Assembly: GCA_004297805.1 (NCBI GenBank)
Contig: SCTJ01000019.1
Location: forward strand, 1-32,734
Direction of reading: 5' to 3'
Length of the DNA: 32,734 nucleotides
From: Patescibacteria group bacterium
GTDB taxonomy: Bacteria > Patescibacteriota > Minisyncoccia > Moranbacterales > SCTJ01
Positions 29,720 to 32,734 of this stretch are shown here, one piece after another; the first letter of the stretch is position 1; every line of letters begins with the position of its first letter. The notes beneath the pieces were generated by a model, which was not told the DNA's origin, made no database searches, and saw only the letters and a list, made by a program, of their open reading frames with translations. Position numbers and translations under genes: made by a program.

Positions 29720-30250
29720 TTACTCGATGCAGCAGTCGATAGCCTTCTTGACGAGTTCTCCGAGTTTACCCATGAAACCAGTTTTCTTTTCATCATGCTT
29801 GTCTAGGGCGCCTTCATCGATTTTCTTTACGTCTGATACGCCCACGACGTGCATGTTGATTCCCCAGAAAAGCGAATACAAATCATAAGCTTTTTGAAAG
29901 AGATTTTGCGCCTCTTCTTTTTTACCCATGCCTTGCTGTTTGGTCCCGACCTCCATTAAGCGCATGGAAGCGGCCAATAAATGCTTGGAAATACACCATT
30001 GCTCTCCCTCTGGATTTTTGACAATCATGCGCAGCAAGTCGCCACGCATTTTCCGGACTTCCTGCAATAGATCGAAGTATTCTGGCTTTTGGAGTTTGGC
30101 GCCAGTGAAAAAGAAATGTTCTTCGATGCTCACCAGATTCATGATGGCAATGGAAAGATCCTGATCGGATGACAGGTCTAATTTGTCCTGCTTCTTCATG
30201 TGATCGACCTTTTCGATCAGTTCGTTCAAATTCTTTATTTTGTCTTCCAT
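29720..30250 (-). CDS. Conserved helical protein of unknown function
   Basis: A 176-aa protein, nearly all helical by composition, with no membrane segment. An N-terminal charged helix (about 1-30) is followed by a four-helix-like core. The core contains EEHFFFTGAKLQKPEYFDLLQE and KHLLAASMRLMEVGTKQQ; its second half, GKKEEAQNLFQKAYDLYSLFWG, resembles a TPR-type helix pair. A Cys pair is near the C-terminus (DCCIE). It starts 4 nt after the stop of the membrane protein upstream and is surely co-transcribed with it. No SD. Family not recognised. Confidence 0.72.
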   Translation of the reverse strand: MEDKIKNLNELIEKVDHMKKQDKLDLSSDQDLSIAIMNLVSIEEHFFFTGAKLQKPEYFDLLQEVRKMRGDLLRMIVKNPEGEQWCISKHLLAASMRLMEVGTKQQGMGKKEEAQNLFQKAYDLYSLFWGINMHVVGVSDVKKIDEGALDKHDEKKTGFMGKLGELVKKAIDCCIE

Positions 30251-30254
30251 GGAA

Positions 30255-30809
30255 TTATTTGGTTAGGATATAAAATAACAAACTGAGAATAGCGATGGCT
30301 CCGACTGGCATAACTACTTTCTGAAAAGGGAATTGAGCGTGACCAGCATTCTTGGTTTTCAATTGTTCATACCACTTGGCACTGCCATAGAAAGCAGCGC
30401 TGCCCGCTATGATTCCCAAAAGGAGCTTATCAATGCCCCAAATCTTGTTGAGTTCATGTCCCATGATACCGGTATAGAAAAGCGGAACAACAATAAGAAG
30501 ATAGTAGCCAACAACGGTCAGGCTGGTTCGCCACGGGAAATTCCAAGATTTTTTCTCGAACCAAGATAGTGTCCACATAATCATGGAAACAGTTAGTGCG
30601 CCGATCCAGAGACCAGCGATGGTGTCATCGATGCCCAACCAGCGCGAAAGTCCCACTCCGGCCCCGATGGCGATAGTGCAAACTGGGCAAACAGCGCTAG
30701 CCTTGGCAACTCCCAAGATCAACCAAAAAATAATCAAGAAAGAAACTGCGAGAATGGTCATATATATAAGTAAAGAATGTTTATCAAATAGGCCAATTTT
30801 TGGCTGCAT
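30255..30809 (-). CDS. Multi-pass membrane protein with CPVC motif
   Basis: A 184-aa protein with about five membrane helices (near residues 13-35, 40-55, 65-85, 96-118 and 158-182). A CPVC motif (about 41-44) follows the first helix at the likely membrane border, and could be redox-active or bind metal. The rest has no catalytic motif I know. The transcript probably starts at an extended -10 (TGA-TATAAT) that ends 11 nt before the ATG, so the leader is about 4 nt. The helical protein gene follows 4 nt after its stop; the pair may form a functional unit. Function unknown. Confidence 0.72.
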   Translation of the reverse strand: MQPKIGLFDKHSLLIYMTILAVSFLIIFWLILGVAKASAVCPVCTIAIGAGVGLSRWLGIDDTIAGLWIGALTVSMIMWTLSWFEKKSWNFPWRTSLTVVGYYLLIVVPLFYTGIMGHELNKIWGIDKLLLGIIAGSAAFYGSAKWYEQLKTKNAGHAQFPFQKVVMPVGAIAILSLLFYILTK

Positions 30810-30810
30810 A

Positions 30811-30838
30811 TTGCTTATTGATTATATCAAGCTATAAT
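30811..30838. promoter_or_regulatory. Overlapping divergent promoters
   Basis: Plus strand: TTGCTT (30811-30816), 16-nt spacer, TATAAT (30833-30838). Minus strand: extended -10 TGA-TATAAT with hexamer at 30821-30826 for the membrane-protein pair. The two cannot fire independently because their elements interleave. Confidence 0.6.
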
Positions 30839-30844
30839 GAAAAA

Positions 30845-30867
30845 GCCAATTCAGAGATGGAATTGGC
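30845..30867 (+). promoter_or_regulatory. Leader hairpin of the small membrane protein
   Basis: GCCAATTC / GAATTGGC, perfect 8-bp arms with a 7-nt loop, directly at the expected start of the plus-strand transcript and 29 nt before the chosen ATG. It may stabilise the mRNA or be an operator. Confidence 0.45.
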
Positions 30868-30895
30868 GATAATTTATTCCAACGCCAAAAGCAAT

Positions 30896-31123
30896 ATGAG
30901 TATTTTAAGGGACCTAGCTTTGTTGCCAGTGCTCGGTCGGCCGTTATTTACCATTATCGGGATGCTAGCCTTCCTATCGTTTGCAGTCACAGCTTACATT
31001 GGCATGCGTAATATGAAAGGCGACAATCGTATCTCAATTCGTTGGCATTTTCGTTTGGCAAAAGTGGCCCTGGGACTAATGGTGTTGCACGTAGTGCTTG
31101 CTTCCTCGCTGCTTTTTAAATAA
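30896..31123 (+). CDS. Small membrane protein (75 aa) with a cytochrome b561/ferric reductase-like feel
   Basis: The 75-aa protein has two membrane helices (about residues 13-35 and 51-72). Between them lies a basic loop (GDNRISIRWHFRLAKV), and His residues sit at the start and middle of the second helix (WHFRLAKV and VLHVVL). These recall heme-binding small membrane proteins, but this is only an impression. An in-frame ATG at 30857 inside the leader hairpin is a less likely start. No SD. tRNA-Ala(CGC) follows 11 nt after the stop and may be processed from the same transcript. Confidence 0.6.
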   Translation: MSILRDLALLPVLGRPLFTIIGMLAFLSFAVTAYIGMRNMKGDNRISIRWHFRLAKVALGLMVLHVVLASSLLFK

Positions 31124-31134
31124 ACTGAAACTCT

Positions 31135-31205
31135 GGGCCTATAGTAAAGTGGTATTACGCGGCATTCGCATTGCTGAGGCGGGAGTTCGATTCTCCCTAG
31201 GTCCA
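31135..31205 (+). tRNA. tRNA-Ala (anticodon CGC)
   Basis: 71-nt cloverleaf with the same body as the GGC copy at 29475. Acceptor GGGCCTA / TAGGTCC with G3-U70, discriminator A. Anticodon loop TTCGCAT between GGCA and TGCT, T-arm GGGAG-TTCGATT-CTCCC. CCA is not encoded. Confidence 0.93.
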
Positions 31206-31216
31206 CTCAAAATATT

Positions 31217-31759
31217 ATGAAAACCTTGCTAGTTCCCGGCTGGATGAAATCTGTAAGTTTTTACAAAAACTTCGAGGGGCTGGATGTTTGGAAGAAAGAT
31301 TTTATCTTGGCTGACCATCGTTCAGTCGAGTGTGTGGTGGCGCACAGTATGGGAGCAGCCTATGCTTTAGTAGAAGAGAGCATCGGGAATGAAAGCACCT
31401 TTTATGTGCTGGTGAATCCGGTGACAACCAAAATTAGTTTTGTGTCGTGGCTTTGGCGCTGGATAAAGTTTGCGTTTGCAGGCGGAATCAGAATCGATCC
31501 CAGCATGAGCCCAAAAAACATATTCTCTGCTGCAAGAAAGGCCATCAAAATTTCTGGTCACGATCTTGATAGTATCGTGGCGAAAATGCCAAAGGAAAAC
31601 ATTGTAATTGTGAGGGGAAATCGTGACAGATACTTTTGCGATGAAGGGGTGGTGAGATCTGCCAGAAAATCTGGACTCGAGGTTGTTGAAGTCGATGGTT
31701 TGGGGCATGAGTGGGATGAAAAGTTTGAAAACGTGATTAGTGAATTGGTTTCACGCTGA
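31217..31759 (+). CDS. Small alpha/beta hydrolase (RBBP9/YdeN-like)
   Basis: A 180-aa single-domain alpha/beta hydrolase. The N-terminal MKTLLVPGWM gives the oxyanion strand, VAHSMGAAYAL the nucleophile elbow (Ser in HSMG), GNRDRYFCDEG the acid (Asp) and GLGHEWDEKF the catalytic His. The small-hydrolase layout matches serine hydrolases of unknown natural substrate. It starts 12 nt after tRNA-Ala(CGC) with no SD, and its stop lies 19 nt before the next gene. Confidence 0.82.
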   Translation: MKTLLVPGWMKSVSFYKNFEGLDVWKKDFILADHRSVECVVAHSMGAAYALVEESIGNESTFYVLVNPVTTKISFVSWLWRWIKFAFAGGIRIDPSMSPKNIFSAARKAIKISGHDLDSIVAKMPKENIVIVRGNRDRYFCDEGVVRSARKSGLEVVEVDGLGHEWDEKFENVISELVSR

Positions 31760-31777
31760 AACAATTAGAATATCGGT

Positions 31778-32380
31778 ATGACAAAATATATTTTGAACTC
31801 AGGAGGCGCAAGGAAAGACTCGGAGAAACTACGACTTTTTTTGGATGAAATTGTGCGGGATTTGGGGCAAAGTCCGCGAATATTATTTTGCTTCTTTGCG
31901 CAGAAGCGAGAAGACTGGGAGGGATATTTCGCAGAATATCAGCAAGGTTTCTTGAGGCGGGTAGATAAAAGTTTGCAGCCAACCTTTGAATTGGCTTTCC
32001 CAGAAAAATTTGTCCAGCAGATTCAGAATTGCGACGCGGTCTATCTGGGTGGAGGCGATGATCATTTGTTGCAGTTTTGGCTGAGAAGATATAATCTACC
32101 AGAGGCCTGGAGAGGCAAAGTGGTGGCTGGCACCTCGGCTGGCTCAGATGCGCTGGTGAAGCATTTTTGGACCTGTGATTGGCGACAGTGCCTGGATGGA
32201 TTGGGAATTCTGCCCATCAAGTTTATTCCACACTACAAATCGGATACTTACGGCAAAGATGATCCTCGCGGTCCAATTAATTGGGAGAAAGCTTACCAGG
32301 AGTTATCGGAATATGGAGACAAGTCATTGTCGCTTCATGCTCTGGAAGAAGGCGAGTTCATAGTTATTAACCAGGAGTAG
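31778..32380 (+). CDS. Peptidase E-like (S51 family) protein
   Basis: A 200-aa protein of the type-1 glutamine amidotransferase-like fold used by S51 dipeptidases. The nucleophile motif is VAGTSAGSDALV, preceded by the AVYLGGGDDHLL strand-turn. The later IPHY stretch fits the family His region. Some members cleave Asp-Xaa dipeptides; cyanophycinase relatives share this core, so specificity is open. TAGAAT ends 6 nt before the ATG, a leaderless layout inside the tail of the hydrolase gene. Confidence 0.82.
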   Translation: MTKYILNSGGARKDSEKLRLFLDEIVRDLGQSPRILFCFFAQKREDWEGYFAEYQQGFLRRVDKSLQPTFELAFPEKFVQQIQNCDAVYLGGGDDHLLQFWLRRYNLPEAWRGKVVAGTSAGSDALVKHFWTCDWRQCLDGLGILPIKFIPHYKSDTYGKDDPRGPINWEKAYQELSEYGDKSLSLHALEEGEFIVINQE

Positions 32381-32390
32381 TTTAACAAAG

Positions 32391-32472
32391 GTCCTTGTAG
32401 CTTCAGCCCCAGGCTGATCACCCGTAAGGGTGACAATGGATCTCAGCACCAGAGCAAAGCCCGGTGCAGGAC
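32391..32472 (+). ncRNA. Unidentified structured RNA candidate (four-way junction)
   Basis: GTCCT (32391-32395) pairs with AGGAC (32468-32472). Inside are three hairpins: TCAGCC-CCA-GGCTGA (32403-32417), TCACCC-GTAA-GGGTGA (32418-32433) and GCACC-12-GGTGC (32446-32467). The third abuts the closing strand, as a T-arm abuts an acceptor stem, but the T-loop TTC sequence is missing and there is no anticodon arm. It lies between the peptidase E stop and tRNA-Arg. I recognise no Rfam class. It shares GTAGCTTCAG and GATCACC, in order, with the structured region at 11441. Confidence 0.5.
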
Positions 32473-32506
32473 AAGTGCCGCAAATCCTAAAATATTAAGG
32501 TTATCT

Positions 32507-32578
32507 CTCCTCATAGCTCAACGGATAGAGCAGTCCCGTCCTAAGGGAAAGATGGGGGTTCAATTCCCTCTGAGGAGA
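32507..32578 (+). tRNA. tRNA-Arg (anticodon CCT)
   Basis: 72-nt cloverleaf. Acceptor CTCCTCA / TGAGGAG, discriminator A, D-arm GCTC / GAGC, anticodon loop GTCCTAA, T-arm GGGGG-TTCAATT-CCCTC. CCA is not encoded. It lies 11 nt before the CCA-adding enzyme gene. Confidence 0.93.
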
Positions 32579-32589
32579 CAAATAATAGT

Positions 32590-32734
32590 ATGATCAAAAA
32601 AATACCTCAACAGGTCATTGATGTATTGAACCAACTGGCTAAAGCCGGTTTCGAATCTTATGTTGTGGGCGGGTGCGTGCGCGATTTGATCATGAACCGC
32701 GAACCCAAAGACTGGGATGTGACGACCAAGGCTA
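32590..32734 (+). CDS. CCA tRNA nucleotidyltransferase / poly(A) polymerase (partial, 5' part)
   Basis: This enzyme builds the CCA end on tRNAs, which is needed here because none of the tRNA genes encodes CCA. Forty-eight residues are visible: MIKKIPQQVIDVL, then the nucleotidyltransferase motif YVVGGCVRDL and DWDVTTKA, the two class II head motifs with the catalytic Asp pair. The rest is beyond the window edge. No SD precedes the ATG. Confidence 0.9.
   Translation, partial: MIKKIPQQVIDVLNQLAKAGFESYVVGGCVRDLIMNREPKDWDVTTKA

Noticed and set aside
32391-32472. Degenerate tRNA reading of the four-way junction
   Set aside because: No 7-nt anticodon loop, no TTC T-loop and a 5-bp closing stem; kept as an unidentified RNA candidate instead.

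Overview
The window looks like a chromosomal segment of a Candidate Phyla Radiation (Patescibacteria-type) bacterium with the standard genetic code (TGA is used as a stop). The grounds are a short IF-2, an S1 protein with about four S1 domains, very tight gene packing, tRNA genes without an encoded CCA next to the start of a CCA-adding enzyme gene, TrmB-type regulators, many genes without a Shine-Dalgarno (SD) site, and several small secreted or membrane proteins of no known function. No lineage below that level can be assigned by eye.

Layout. (1) 1-1311: 5' part of dnaA on the minus strand, its promoter, and an intergenic region with DnaA-box-like 9-mers, a candidate oriC. (2) 1312-5042: DUF4446 membrane protein, then infB-rbfA-nrnA. 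(3) 5026-7939: LpxH-like phosphoesterase (minus), endonuclease IV and glutamate dehydrogenase. (4) 8021-10046: a TrmB-type regulator diverging from a compact cluster of four unknown small proteins (58, 147, 51 and 30 aa) with strong SD sites. (5) 10079-11420: YfcE-like phosphoesterase, family 4 uracil-DNA glycosylase, tRNA-Leu and tRNA-Cys. (6) 11430-13711: a structured intergenic region and two secreted proteins. (7) 13779-19667, minus strand: rpsA-like S1 gene, then gmk-tilS-ftsH-membrane protein and tRNA-Val. (8) 19952-23489: MBL-fold hydrolase, a membrane-anchored small protein and gyrA. (9) 23615-25674: radical SAM/SPASM protein diverging from a second TrmB-type regulator around a perfect inverted repeat. 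(10) 25759-26586: rpsO and a NYN-domain protein. (11) 26667-29337, minus strand: an orphan PD-(D/E)XK-like protein and an O-antigen-ligase-like membrane protein whose coding sequence holds five copies of a parS-like 16-bp palindrome plus many half sites. (12) 29475-32734: two tRNA-Ala, a 25-aa basic peptide, small membrane proteins, an alpha/beta hydrolase, a peptidase E homologue, a structured RNA candidate, tRNA-Arg(CCT) and the start of a CCA-adding enzyme.

The strongest unusual signals are the parS-like cluster inside the O-antigen ligase gene, about 28 kb from dnaA; the two regulator-plus-unknown islands whose control regions share GACTA-cored repeats; a recurrent promoter layout in which the -10 box ends 6-7 nt before the ATG (leaderless mRNAs); a guanylate kinase with Glu in place of the P-loop Lys; and two unidentified structured, possibly RNA-coding regions beside tRNA genes.
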